A stretch of 64,000 bases of DNA, from the NCBI RefSeq assembly GCF_900114265.1, contig NZ_FPKV01000001.1, positions 186,001 through 250,000 of the forward strand, read 5' to 3'. The translations under genes were made by a program, and so were the position numbers. The notes beneath the pieces were generated by a model. That model did not search any database, was not told the DNA's origin, and worked only from the letters and a program-made list of their open reading frames with translations. Below, one piece after another: positions 26,860 to 35,582 of this stretch; the stretch's first letter is position 1, and the number at the start of each line of letters is the position of its first letter. Source of the DNA: Flaviramulus basaltis (GTDB lineage Bacteria > Bacteroidota > Bacteroidia > Flavobacteriales > Flavobacteriaceae).

Positions 26860-27552
26860 ATGACCAACATAAAAGTCATCATACCTGCTTATAACGAAGC
26901 AGATTCTATTGCTCACGTAATTAATGATATTCCTGATATTGTAAATGAAATTATAGTTGTAAGCAATAATTCTACTGATGATACTGAAATTAATGCAAAA
27001 AAAGCAGGCGCAACTATTTTAACCGAAAGCAATAAAGGTTATGGTTATGCTTGCTTAAAAGGCATGAATTACATAGCAAACCAAAAAGAAAAAACAGATA
27101 TTGTTGTTTTTTTAGATGGTGATTATAGTGATTACCCTGAAGAGTTAAACAAAATAGTCGAACCAATAATTAAAGATAATATCGATTTTGTAATAGGTGC
27201 ACGCGTTAAAAACCTAAGAGAACAAGGCTCGATGACGATTCCTCAAATTTTTGGCAATTGGCTAGCAACCAACTTAATGCGACTATTTTTTAATGCAAAA
27301 TTTACAGATCTTGGCCCTTTTAGAGCTATAAAATACAATACCCTTTTAGCTCTGAAAATGGAAGACAAAACCTATGGTTGGACGGTAGAAATGCAACTTA
27401 AAGCACTTAAACAAAAACTTACATACGTCGAAATACCAGTAAACTATAGGAATAGAATTGGTGTTTCAAAGGTGTCAGGTACAATAAAAGGTGCTATATT
27501 TGCAGGCGTAAAAATCTTAGGTTGGATTTTTAAATACAGTATTAAAAAATGA
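26860..27552 (+). CDS. GT2 glycosyltransferase, polyprenyl-phosphate hexose synthase-like
   Basis: A 230-residue GT2 enzyme of the DPM1/DPG-synthase-like type: IIPAYNEADSIAHVI, NNSTDDT, FLDGDYSDYPEE (metal motif), FTDLGPFRAI and the basic PVNYRNRIGVSKVSGT segment. It lacks membrane helices, unlike full polyprenyl transferases. It may load a hexose on a lipid carrier. Its stop overlaps the next gene by 4 bases (ATGA), so the two transferases are coupled. Confidence 0.85.
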   Translation: MTNIKVIIPAYNEADSIAHVINDIPDIVNEIIVVSNNSTDDTEINAKKAGATILTESNKGYGYACLKGMNYIANQKEKTDIVVFLDGDYSDYPEELNKIVEPIIKDNIDFVIGARVKNLREQGSMTIPQIFGNWLATNLMRLFFNAKFTDLGPFRAIKYNTLLALKMEDKTYGWTVEMQLKALKQKLTYVEIPVNYRNRIGVSKVSGTIKGAIFAGVKILGWIFKYSIKK

Positions 27553-29039
27553 TTCTAGAAACAACAGTTATAGTTATTTACACCATTGCACTTTTGCTTA
27601 TATTCATGTACGCATTGGCGCAACTAAATCTGCTATTCAATTATCTTTCTTCTAAAAAGAAAGAAGATACATGTTGCCAATTTGACTTCTCAAACCCAGA
27701 CGAAATTCCGTTTATAACCATACAACTACCTGTTTATAACGAAATGTATGTTATGGATCGTTTGCTAGATAATATTGCTTTAATTGACTATCCAAAAAAT
27801 AAGTTAGAAATTCAAGTGTTAGATGATTCAACTGATGAAACCGTTGAAACTACAAGAGAACACATTGAAAAAATTAAAGCTACAGGATTAGATATTCAAC
27901 ATATTACCAGAACAGATCGTTCTGGATTTAAGGCTGGTGCACTTAAAGAAGGATTAAAAATAGCTAAAGGTGAATTTATTGCTATTTTCGACTCAGATTT
28001 TTTACCTAAAAAAGACTGGTTAAAAAAAACTATTCCATATTTTAAAGATGAACAAATAGGTGTGGTACAAACCCGTTGGGGACACATTAACCGCAACTAT
28101 TCTATACTTACCAAAATTCAAGCTTTTGCTTTAGATGCTCATTTTACATTAGAGCAAGTAGGTAGAAATAGTAAAGGGCATTTCATTAATTTTAATGGAA
28201 CTGCAGGTGTTTGGAGAAAATCTTGTATTCTAGATGCAGGAAATTGGGAAGGAGATACTTTAACAGAAGATCTTGATTTAAGCTACCGCGCTCAACTAAA
28301 AAACTGGAAATTCAAATACCTTGAAGATGTTGAAACTCCTGCCGAACTTCCTGTGGTTATTAGTGCTGCACGTTCTCAACAATTTAGATGGAATAAAGGT
28401 GGTGCCGAAAACTTTAGAAAAATGATGTGGCGCGTTCTTAAAAACGAAAACATCTCAACTAAAACAAAAGTTCACGGGTTACTACATTTATTAAATAGCA
28501 CTATGTTTTTAAATGTGCTTATTGTTGGGGTTTTAAGCATCCCAATGCTTTATATAAAAAATGAATACGCTCATTTAAAACCATATTTTTATGTAATGAG
28601 TTTCTTTGTACTTAGCACTATAATATTTTTTGTGTGTTATTGGTTTATGTACAAAAATATGTATGGTAGTGGTATAAAAAACTTTATACGCTATATAGGT
28701 ATGTTTTTTGTGTTTTTCTCAATAGCTATGGGCTTTTCATTACATAATTCCATTGCTGTTTTAGAAGGCCATTTAGGCAAGAAAAGTGAATTTGTACGTA
28801 CACCTAAATTCAATATTAGTGCGTTTAAAGACAACTGGAAAAACAACAAATACATGAAGAAAACAATATCTATACATGTTGTTTTTGAAGGCTTACTTAT
28901 GCTATATTTTGGTTTTGGTATGTACAGTGCTTTTATTGTAGGTAATCAAGGTGGAGATTTTGGCCTTTTTCCTTTTCACCTTATGTTATTTGTAGGTTTT
29001 GGTTATGTCTTTTTTAAATCGATAGCTTCTAAAGTTTAA
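27549..29039 (+). CDS. membrane processive-type GT2 glycosyltransferase
   Basis: A 496-residue cellulose-synthase-like GT2. It has an N-terminal membrane anchor, then the catalytic domain with LPVYNEMYVMDRLL, LDDSTDET, IFDSDFLPKKDW, LTEDLDLSYR and the QQFRWNKGG (QxxRW) motif, then four or more C-terminal helices. It resembles beta-mannan or glucomannan synthase-type enzymes. The product is unknown; a glycolipid or exopolysaccharide is likely. It converges with the porin gene, with an 11-base overlap of the 3' ends. Confidence 0.88.
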   Translation: MILETTVIVIYTIALLLIFMYALAQLNLLFNYLSSKKKEDTCCQFDFSNPDEIPFITIQLPVYNEMYVMDRLLDNIALIDYPKNKLEIQVLDDSTDETVETTREHIEKIKATGLDIQHITRTDRSGFKAGALKEGLKIAKGEFIAIFDSDFLPKKDWLKKTIPYFKDEQIGVVQTRWGHINRNYSILTKIQAFALDAHFTLEQVGRNSKGHFINFNGTAGVWRKSCILDAGNWEGDTLTEDLDLSYRAQLKNWKFKYLEDVETPAELPVVISAARSQQFRWNKGGAENFRKMMWRVLKNENISTKTKVHGLLHLLNSTMFLNVLIVGVLSIPMLYIKNEYAHLKPYFYVMSFFVLSTIIFFVCYWFMYKNMYGSGIKNFIRYIGMFFVFFSIAMGFSLHNSIAVLEGHLGKKSEFVRTPKFNISAFKDNWKNNKYMKKTISIHVVFEGLLMLYFGFGMYSAFIVGNQGGDFGLFPFHLMLFVGFGYVFFKSIASKV

Positions 29040-30165
29040 TATCTAAATCAATACGAGCTCTACTTCCGGTTTCTTTAAAAGCTCCATAAGGAACTAACTG
29101 ATCAACAAAATACCATTTCATTTTAAGTGTCATTTTTTGGTTTAAAGCATAGCCTCCAACAAGTTCAATACCTTTGAAATTTGTTAAGCGTCCGTCGGGA
29201 GAATCAAAAGAAGAATAATCCCATCTTGCCCAATCGTTTTGTGCAAAAAAATCAACCGCTGCATATTGTTCTAAATTGGTATAAGTTACTTTAAACAACC
29301 AATCACCTTGGGTTTTTAATTGCCCAAAGGTAATACCAATTACAAATCCATTTTTTTGGTTTTTGAAGTTTGATTCAATATTATCATTGCTATCATAATT
29401 TTCTAAATTTGAATAATAATCTGCTTCAAAATTTACATTAGGCTTACTTAATAGTTTCAATTTTGTTCCTAGATGCAAAATGGAATAATTAAAAACAAAA
29501 TCGGCATTACCATCTGGTATATTAGGTATATTTTTAAAATAGTAAAATGATGGATATACTTTTAACTTACTATCAAACAAACTAAAAGATGCCTGAAAAC
29601 CCTCAAAATAACTATCGTTTTCAAAAGAATTTCCAGAGGTATTAATAATAAAATGCCCGCCACTAAGGTCTAGCTGATTAACAAATTTAGATTTAATAAT
29701 AAAACGCTTCTTTAAAAAAAAACCTTCAGGATATACATTATCACTCCAAAACAATTCGTTACTTTTTTCAAAAGGAAATGTGTTTTTCCCAGCCCAAATC
29801 AAAAAGCCCTTATGTTTTGCTTCAAAAAATACTTTCTCAAACCCTATTGGCAATGTATTAAACTCACCATAACCATCGCCTAAAGTAAGTTGCGGGTCTT
29901 GTTGTTTATCTGGCTGTCCAGTTCTTATTCTGGCACCAATAGTAGCCCATTGATTTATATTATAACTACCTCCTAATCTAACTCTATATCTTAATCGCGA
30001 CCTGTTGTCCCTAAAAGTACCATCCGTTTTTTTTGAGTCCCAATCTTGCTCTACTCTAAACCTAAAATCTCCTGTAAATGTAAATTTTGATGAAGATGTA
30101 TCTGTTTGTGCATTAACACTTAAAACATAACATAACAAACCAATTATAAGAGTAGTTTTTCCCAA
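29029..30165 (-). CDS. putative outer-membrane porin
   Basis: A 378-residue secreted beta-barrel protein. The signal peptide ends about LSVNAQ. The mature chain alternates aromatic and polar strands (FTFTGDFRFRVEQDW, RLRYRVRLGGSY) and ends with a short strand DLDIKL. It resembles phosphate-selective or alginate-export type porins of Bacteroidota. The substrate cannot be read from sequence. It is a single gene on the minus strand. Confidence 0.78.
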   Translation of the reverse strand: MGKTTLIIGLLCYVLSVNAQTDTSSSKFTFTGDFRFRVEQDWDSKKTDGTFRDNRSRLRYRVRLGGSYNINQWATIGARIRTGQPDKQQDPQLTLGDGYGEFNTLPIGFEKVFFEAKHKGFLIWAGKNTFPFEKSNELFWSDNVYPEGFFLKKRFIIKSKFVNQLDLSGGHFIINTSGNSFENDSYFEGFQASFSLFDSKLKVYPSFYYFKNIPNIPDGNADFVFNYSILHLGTKLKLLSKPNVNFEADYYSNLENYDSNDNIESNFKNQKNGFVIGITFGQLKTQGDWLFKVTYTNLEQYAAVDFFAQNDWARWDYSSFDSPDGRLTNFKGIELVGGYALNQKMTLKMKWYFVDQLVPYGAFKETGSRARIDLDIKL

Positions 30166-30262
30166 TGTGATAAAATATAGTTTAGCAAATTATAAAAAAA
30201 GTGATTATGTATTTAATACTATTTTTAAATATACTTGAAATATATTGTCTATTGAGTTTATT

Positions 30263-30348
30263 GGGCGTTACCCAAAAAAAGGGTCGCGCTTTCCGTTATA
30301 TCTTTTCTCTCGTTCCTCAAAAAAGGATGCCACTGCAATCGCTAACGC
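30263..30348. repeat. GC-rich intergenic element resembling a dispersed Bacteroidota repeat
   Basis: Between the porin and hydrolase genes an unusually GC-rich 86-base patch begins GGGCGTTACCC and ends GCTAACGC. Outer arms GCGTTA (30265-30270) and TAACGC (30343-30348) pair, and ACCC/GGGT form an inner hairpin around seven A. From memory this resembles a GGGCGTTxCCC...CTAACGC element scattered in Cytophaga-Flavobacterium genomes. No protein frame is supported. Confidence 0.5.
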
Positions 30349-30390
30349 ATAAAAAGGTATACTTAGGCAATTGAAAATTATCTTCAACTA

Positions 30391-31308
30391 TTAATTACAA
30401 AATAACTTTTTAAGAAAATTAATCTGACTCTTACTTGATTCGTTAAATAATTCACTAGGATATTCTAATAGACCAAAATGACCACCATCAAGTTCTATTA
30501 TTTCTTTTGGCTGGCTAATTTTATCAAAAACCGCTTTAGAAATTATATCGCTTGCTCCCTCCATTTCGTCATTTGTTGCAATAACCAATAATACAGGAAC
30601 TTTTAAAAATCCTGCGGCAATTCCTCTATGATAGTTTTTTGGAGCATTTATAAAAGTTGCAAAAGAAATACTGTTTTGCCAATTGGTATTAAACCTTCCT
30701 CCGTATTCTATAAACCAACGATATGCAGTAAGCTCTTTAAGTGCCGAAACCATATGCCCTTGATTTGGAGACACAACAGCTATTACATCAGTTTCATTTT
30801 TATCTAAATTTTTTAAATTTTCATTTAAAAGGATTTCTTTAATGCTTTTCATCATTTCATCTGCCCTTTCAAATGGAATTGGATCATCACCAAAAGCTGG
30901 AACTTGAGCAATAATTGCTACTATCCTTTCATCAATAGCTGCAACAGTTAAAACTTCAGCACCACTCATACTGTCCCCCCAAAGTACAATTTTGTCTTTA
31001 TCAATATGAGTGATGGTTTGTGCAAAATTTATAGCATCAATATATCCTCTGCATTGTTCCCAATAATTGAGTTCTTGCCTTGGTTTGCCTTCACTAATAC
31101 CAAAATTTTTATGATCATATAGTAAAACAGCATATCCTGCATTATAAAATTCTTCTGCATATTTATCTGCAACCATACCATTAATAGTGGATGAAAAACC
31201 ATGAGCCATAATTACCAAAGGATATTCTATGCTATCGCTTTTTGGTATATACAACCTTCCTCTTAACAAGACGCCTTGAGAAGGAAATTCTACATTCTTA
31301 CAAGCCAT
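30391..31308 (-). CDS. alpha/beta hydrolase
   Basis: A 305-residue serine hydrolase of the DLH/YcjY-like type. The oxyanion region is MAHGFSSTING, the nucleophile elbow is GDSMSG, a late acid is in IATNDE, and the histidine is in LDGGHFG. It is probably cytoplasmic as no signal peptide is seen. The ester or peptide substrate is unknown. It sits near an MddA-like gene and an alpha/beta-hydrolase-AraC fusion on the same strand, with gaps over 100 bases. Confidence 0.88.
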   Translation of the reverse strand: MACKNVEFPSQGVLLRGRLYIPKSDSIEYPLVIMAHGFSSTINGMVADKYAEEFYNAGYAVLLYDHKNFGISEGKPRQELNYWEQCRGYIDAINFAQTITHIDKDKIVLWGDSMSGAEVLTVAAIDERIVAIIAQVPAFGDDPIPFERADEMMKSIKEILLNENLKNLDKNETDVIAVVSPNQGHMVSALKELTAYRWFIEYGGRFNTNWQNSISFATFINAPKNYHRGIAAGFLKVPVLLVIATNDEMEGASDIISKAVFDKISQPKEIIELDGGHFGLLEYPSELFNESSKSQINFLKKLFCN

Positions 31309-31436
31309 TTATTTTATTTTTACTATAATGAAATTATTCCTAATAATAAATACAGCTAGAAATCCTATCATAACATTCAAGAGAGTATCTTCAATAGAAC
31401 TTAAGTCGTCTTACAAATTATTAATATTGATGTTTA

Positions 31437-32171
31437 TCATTTGCTTTTTATAAAAGGAATAAGCATTGGCACTTCCTTTTGATAAGTTTCATATTTTTCA
31501 CCAATTGATTTACGTAAATCTTTTTCTTCTAAAAACTTTATAGCAATTAAAATATAAAGTGTTGTAATCACAGCAAACATGAGGTGTCCTACTGTCATTA
31601 CAGGTGTTGCCCAAAAGGCAATTATGAATCCTAACATAATTGGATGTCTAATAATTTTGTACAAATAGTTGGTTTGAAATTTCGGGTTTTCTGTTTGTTT
31701 ATTTTTTAGATTATTAAAAATTTGTGCTAAACCAAAAAGCTCAAAATGATTAATCATAAATGTAGAAAGCAGTACAATTAACCACCCCAAGAAAAACACT
31801 CCAATAAGTATAAATGCAATAATTTGGTTTTCAACGTCCCAAACTACAGTTGTTAAAGGCTGCCAATATAAGTAAAGCAAAATAAGTGCTAAGCTTGATA
31901 ATAAAACATAAGTACTCCTTTCTATTGCAGGTGAAATTATTGAAGTAAACCATTTTTTAAATGCTGGTCTTGCCATCAAACTATGTTGTATTGCAAATAC
32001 ACTCAATAAAATAATATTGATAATTATAGCTTTAGATAATGAAGTTTCAACTCCAGAGTCTATTGTTTTTGGCACATACATATTCCCTACAAATCCTATT
32101 GCATAAAGAAATGCAATAAGGAAAATAATGTAAGCCAATGCTCCATAAATTAAGATGATAATTTTTTTCAT
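31437..32171 (-). CDS. NnrU/isoprenylcysteine methyltransferase-like membrane protein, MddA-like
   Basis: A 244-residue protein with about six membrane helices. IQHSLMARPAFKKWFT and IERSTYVLL resemble methanethiol S-methyltransferase MddA. The C-terminal RHPIMLGFIIAFWATPVMTVGH and EEKDLRKSIGEKYETY are the usual SAM-binding end of this membrane methyltransferase fold. If MddA, it would methylate methanethiol to dimethyl sulfide. Other NnrU-like proteins of unknown function share these motifs. Confidence 0.65.
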   Translation of the reverse strand: MKKIIILIYGALAYIIFLIAFLYAIGFVGNMYVPKTIDSGVETSLSKAIIINIILLSVFAIQHSLMARPAFKKWFTSIISPAIERSTYVLLSSLALILLYLYWQPLTTVVWDVENQIIAFILIGVFFLGWLIVLLSTFMINHFELFGLAQIFNNLKNKQTENPKFQTNYLYKIIRHPIMLGFIIAFWATPVMTVGHLMFAVITTLYILIAIKFLEEKDLRKSIGEKYETYQKEVPMLIPFIKSK

Positions 32172-32273
32172 TTCTTTTAGTTTTTTTATGATAAAGTAAA
32201 AGTCTACTAAAAGAAATAATATGGCTTTGCTAAAAAATCCTAATAATGTGTTTTAAAGTCCAAAATAAACATA

Positions 32274-33470
32274 TTAATCATTTGTGTGTTTTATTCTAAA
32301 TTGATTCGGAGATAATTTAAATTTTCCTTTGAAGGATTTTATAAAATGGGAATTATTGATAAACCCGCTTTCATAACATATTTGATTCACATTTAAATCT
32401 GACTCTAATAAAAGCTTCTTTGCATAATCTAGACGTTTTTCTTTTATCCATCTAAAAGGTGTCGTACTAAATTGCTTGCTAAAATTTCTTTTAAACACAG
32501 ACAAGCTTAGACCACATAGTTTAGCAAAATCTTCTATTGTTAAATTATATTGAAAGTTATTAAGCATCGTCTCTTCAATATCAATTTTCAAGTATTTAAC
32601 TGTTGGATTCTTAAGTTGACTAACTTTCTTTACAGGTCTTATTCCTGTAATAAATTCCTCAACTTCTACTAATACAGAATAGGAATCACCTACCCAAAAA
32701 CAATGATCATTTCCTTGTAGTTCTACAAGTTTTGAATTTGAAATGCGTTCTGCTAAATATTTAGCCTCTTCAAATTTAACGTCTATATCGTCTTTTCTAT
32801 GAAGAATTAATGAAGGAACTTTAATGGTGTTTAAAATATTTGTTATGTCTGATTCGGTATTCATCACAGCAAGTGCAAGTGCTGCTTCAGGACTTGCCGA
32901 TGAGCGTAAGTAGCTTGCGAACCAATTATAATATTCCTTATCATTAGCCGCAGAAGGCATAATCCATTCTAATCCTATTTTTTGAGCATTACCCCATTCT
33001 TTTTTTATAGCATCGTAGAAAACTTTTCGTTCCTCGGGTTTAGGCGCCCAAGGGTAATCTATAGAATATTTTCTTTTCGCAAAAGCACCAAAAGTTATTA
33101 AAGAAATTGATAGTTCTGGATAGGTGGCTGCAAAAAGACTTGCAATTGTTCCACCTTCAGAATGACCAAAAATGACTGTTTTTTTACTTCCCACAGCATG
33201 CATTACACTCAAAATATCATCCATTCGTTCTTCAAGTGTGCATGTTGGATTCACTCTATCTGAAAGACCTGTTCCTCTTTTATCAAACAATATGAGTCTT
33301 GAAAATCTTGTAAGTTGATTAAGAAAATCTCCAATTTTAGAATCTATCCACATCATATCAATATTAGAAACCCAACCAGGTACAAAAATAAGGTCTACCT
33401 TACCTTCACCAACAACTTGATAAGCTATATTAATACCTTTGTTTTTAGCATATTTGGTAATTGGTTTCAT
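32274..33470 (-). CDS. alpha/beta hydrolase fused to an AraC-type DNA-binding domain
   Basis: A 398-residue fusion. Residues 1-270 are an alpha/beta hydrolase like those found fused to bacterial adenylate cyclases (INIAYQVVGEGKVDLIFVPG). The nucleophile GHSEGG, acid region HRKDDIDV and histidine GNDHCFW are all present. Residues about 300-398 are an AraC/XylS double helix-turn-helix (IEDFAKLCGLSLSVFKRNF, INNSHFIKSFKGKFKLSPNQFR). It probably senses a small ligand, possibly hydrolysing it, and regulates transcription. It is divergent from the GT-C gene at 33644, so that gene or its own promoter may be the target. Confidence 0.9.
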   Translation of the reverse strand: MKPITKYAKNKGINIAYQVVGEGKVDLIFVPGWVSNIDMMWIDSKIGDFLNQLTRFSRLILFDKRGTGLSDRVNPTCTLEERMDDILSVMHAVGSKKTVIFGHSEGGTIASLFAATYPELSISLITFGAFAKRKYSIDYPWAPKPEERKVFYDAIKKEWGNAQKIGLEWIMPSAANDKEYYNWFASYLRSSASPEAALALAVMNTESDITNILNTIKVPSLILHRKDDIDVKFEEAKYLAERISNSKLVELQGNDHCFWVGDSYSVLVEVEEFITGIRPVKKVSQLKNPTVKYLKIDIEETMLNNFQYNLTIEDFAKLCGLSLSVFKRNFSKQFSTTPFRWIKEKRLDYAKKLLLESDLNVNQICYESGFINNSHFIKSFKGKFKLSPNQFRIKHTND

Positions 33471-33632
33471 GGTTTGTAAAAACTATATATTTTCATTCTA
33501 AAACTTTTGGACATCATACTCATTTCTAGATAAAAATTTGCAATGTTTATTTATCAAGTATTGAACTAAGTTATCATTTTTTTAACAAATTCAAGTTTGT
33601 TTTTATTACTAACTACAACAAACAAATAATAC

Positions 33633-33640
33633 TATATTTG
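33633..33640 (+). promoter_or_regulatory. -7 element TATATTTG overlapping the GT-C gene start region
   Basis: TAnnTTTG match only 3 bases before the ATG at 33644. If used, transcription would start at or just inside the start codon, so this may be a chance match or mark a leaderless transcript. Confidence 0.3.
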
Positions 33641-33643
33641 AGT

Positions 33644-35041
33644 ATGCTTTTAAACCCAGCTTTTTTTAAACTATATAAAACGCCTTTATTATTGGCTTTT
33701 AGTAGCATACTTTTTTATATCTCGTTTGCTTACGATTTACTGCGTACAGACTATGTAAAACTAGTGTCGCTCTATGTAACTTTGTTTTTTTTATTTTATA
33801 AGTTGGTACAAATATTTAAACACAATATTAAACTACTTACTTATTTAGCATTTGGGTTTAGAGCTATTTTTATACTTGCTATTCCAAACTTATCGCAAGA
33901 TTTTTACCGTTTTATTTGGGATGGACGACTAATTCTTGAAGGTTTAAATCCTTATTTGTTTAATGTAGAATCTTTTATAAGTAGTGGTGAATTTCCAATA
34001 GCTCAATCCCAAGAATTATACGCTGGTATGGGTACTTTAAATGCGAGCCATTTTAGTAATTATCCGCCAATGAATCAATTATGTTTTATTATTGCTGCTT
34101 TATTTACTGGTAAAAGTATTATAGGTTCGGTAATAGTAATGCGCTTACTTATTATCACTGCCGATTTTGGAACCTTACATTTTGGCAAAAAACTGTTAGA
34201 AAAATTAAACTTACCTGTTCACAACATTTTTTGGTACATTTTAAACCCATTTATTATTATAGAACTTACTGGCAACCTTCATTTTGAAGGCGTTATGATT
34301 TTCTTTCTAATATGGAGTTTATATTTACTGCATATAGGTAAATGGCAATTTGCAGCGGTGATTTTAGCGTTATCGATTTCTGTTAAGTTAATTCCTTTAC
34401 TATTTTTGCCTTTGTTTTTTCAGTGGTTTACTAAAGAAAAACAATCAGTTAAAACATGGGTTCCTGACTTCACAGGAATACCAAAACTGATTTTATTTTA
34501 TGTTATTGTTGGTATAATAACGCTCTTGCTTTTTGCTCCTTTTTATGCCTCAGAATTTATTGAAAACTATATAAACACTACAAGTCTATGGTTTAAAAAT
34601 TTTCAATTTAATGCTAGTTTATTTTACATTGCAAAAGCCATTGGATATTCTCATGGTGGTTACAACGAAATTGTTAGGATTGGAAAAACAATACCTTATA
34701 TTGTTATTTTGTTTGTTTTAATCATCAGCTTTTTCAGAAAAAACAAAACCACAGTTCAACTTATTACCGCCATGTTATTGGTGATTTCGTTTTACTATTT
34801 TACAGCTACAACGGTGCACCCTTGGTATATTGCTACACTTTTAATTTTATCAGTTTTTACTAAAAATAAGTTTCCATTGGTGTGGAGTTTTGTAATTATG
34901 CTTAGTTATCTCGCTTATTTGAACATTAACAAGGCCGATAAATCTGAAAACCTGTGGGTTATTGCTTTAGAGTATGTAATTGTTTATGGTGTTTTTATTT
35001 GGGAAGTTTTTATAAAAAAGGCTTCCAAAATGGAAGCCTAA
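33644..35041 (+). CDS. GT-C fold membrane glycosyltransferase
   Basis: A 465-residue protein with 11 or more hydrophobic helices. The GT87/MptB-like periplasmic-loop acid is in DFYRFIWDGRLILEGLNPY, with YPPMNQ and VHPWYI later. These signatures are typical of polyprenyl-phosphate-mannose dependent transferases. The ATG at 33644 is preferred to a TTG two codons earlier. It is a single gene, divergent from the hydrolase-AraC fusion. The acceptor is unknown. It ends in a hairpin that also terminates the opposite strand. Confidence 0.85.
   Translation: MLLNPAFFKLYKTPLLLAFSSILFYISFAYDLLRTDYVKLVSLYVTLFFLFYKLVQIFKHNIKLLTYLAFGFRAIFILAIPNLSQDFYRFIWDGRLILEGLNPYLFNVESFISSGEFPIAQSQELYAGMGTLNASHFSNYPPMNQLCFIIAALFTGKSIIGSVIVMRLLIITADFGTLHFGKKLLEKLNLPVHNIFWYILNPFIIIELTGNLHFEGVMIFFLIWSLYLLHIGKWQFAAVILALSISVKLIPLLFLPLFFQWFTKEKQSVKTWVPDFTGIPKLILFYVIVGIITLLLFAPFYASEFIENYINTTSLWFKNFQFNASLFYIAKAIGYSHGGYNEIVRIGKTIPYIVILFVLIISFFRKNKTTVQLITAMLLVISFYYFTATTVHPWYIATLLILSVFTKNKFPLVWSFVIMLSYLAYLNINKADKSENLWVIALEYVIVYGVFIWEVFIKKASKMEA
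35012..35039 (-). terminator. intrinsic terminator of the minus-strand gene at 35073
   Basis: Perfect 8-bp stem AGGCTTCC (35019-35026) / GGAAGCCT (35032-35039) with a 5-base loop, followed on the minus strand by a six-T run. It lies in the last codons of the GT-C gene, so one sequence codes and terminates. Confidence 0.75.
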
Positions 35042-35072
35042 ATTTATAGTAAAATGAATATCTGAAAGAAAT

Positions 35073-35447
35073 TTATAATTTTTCTAATTTAGAAATGATA
35101 TTAACCTCTTCCTCTTCTTCATAACCATCACTATCTATAGTAACTTCAACTTCTGTAGTATAAGTAACTTTAAATTTTGCTCCAACTAAATCATCTGAAT
35201 TTAAATCGAATGCTTTTAATATATCTTCTTCAATTTGTTGAAACGTTAAAGTATGTTCATCACCGTCTTCATTTTTTGTTATAAAATTATAACCATAATC
35301 TTCATGTCCATCATAAACAGCATTTATAACTTTTGCGTCTTGAACATGATATTCAATAGTATTGAAAATAGGTGCATTTTTAAAACTTGTTAATGTAAAA
35401 ACCGACAAAACAAGACCACTTAACATGAATAAAAATTTTGTTTTCAT
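35073..35447 (-). CDS. small secreted acidic protein, hypothetical
   Basis: A 124-residue protein with a signal peptide (MKTKFLFMLSGLVLSVFTL) and an acidic mature chain. The segment FQQIEEDILKAFDLNSDDL followed by KFKVTYTTEVEV is clearly similar to the cytoplasmic 73-residue protein at 36789-37010, so they share a domain. No function is recognised. It is followed by a good terminator and is probably monocistronic. Confidence 0.75.
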   Translation of the reverse strand: MKTKFLFMLSGLVLSVFTLTSFKNAPIFNTIEYHVQDAKVINAVYDGHEDYGYNFITKNEDGDEHTLTFQQIEEDILKAFDLNSDDLVGAKFKVTYTTEVEVTIDSDGYEEEEEVNIISKLEKL

Positions 35448-35582
35448 TTTGATAATATTTAAAATTAAATTGAAATAATTTATCGGAAATCAATCTACCA
35501 CAAGTCCGATTTACTTACAAAGACTTAACCCTTTAAGCCATTAGTAGTGTGCAAGTTAAAAATAATATATTTTTCTGCTTTT

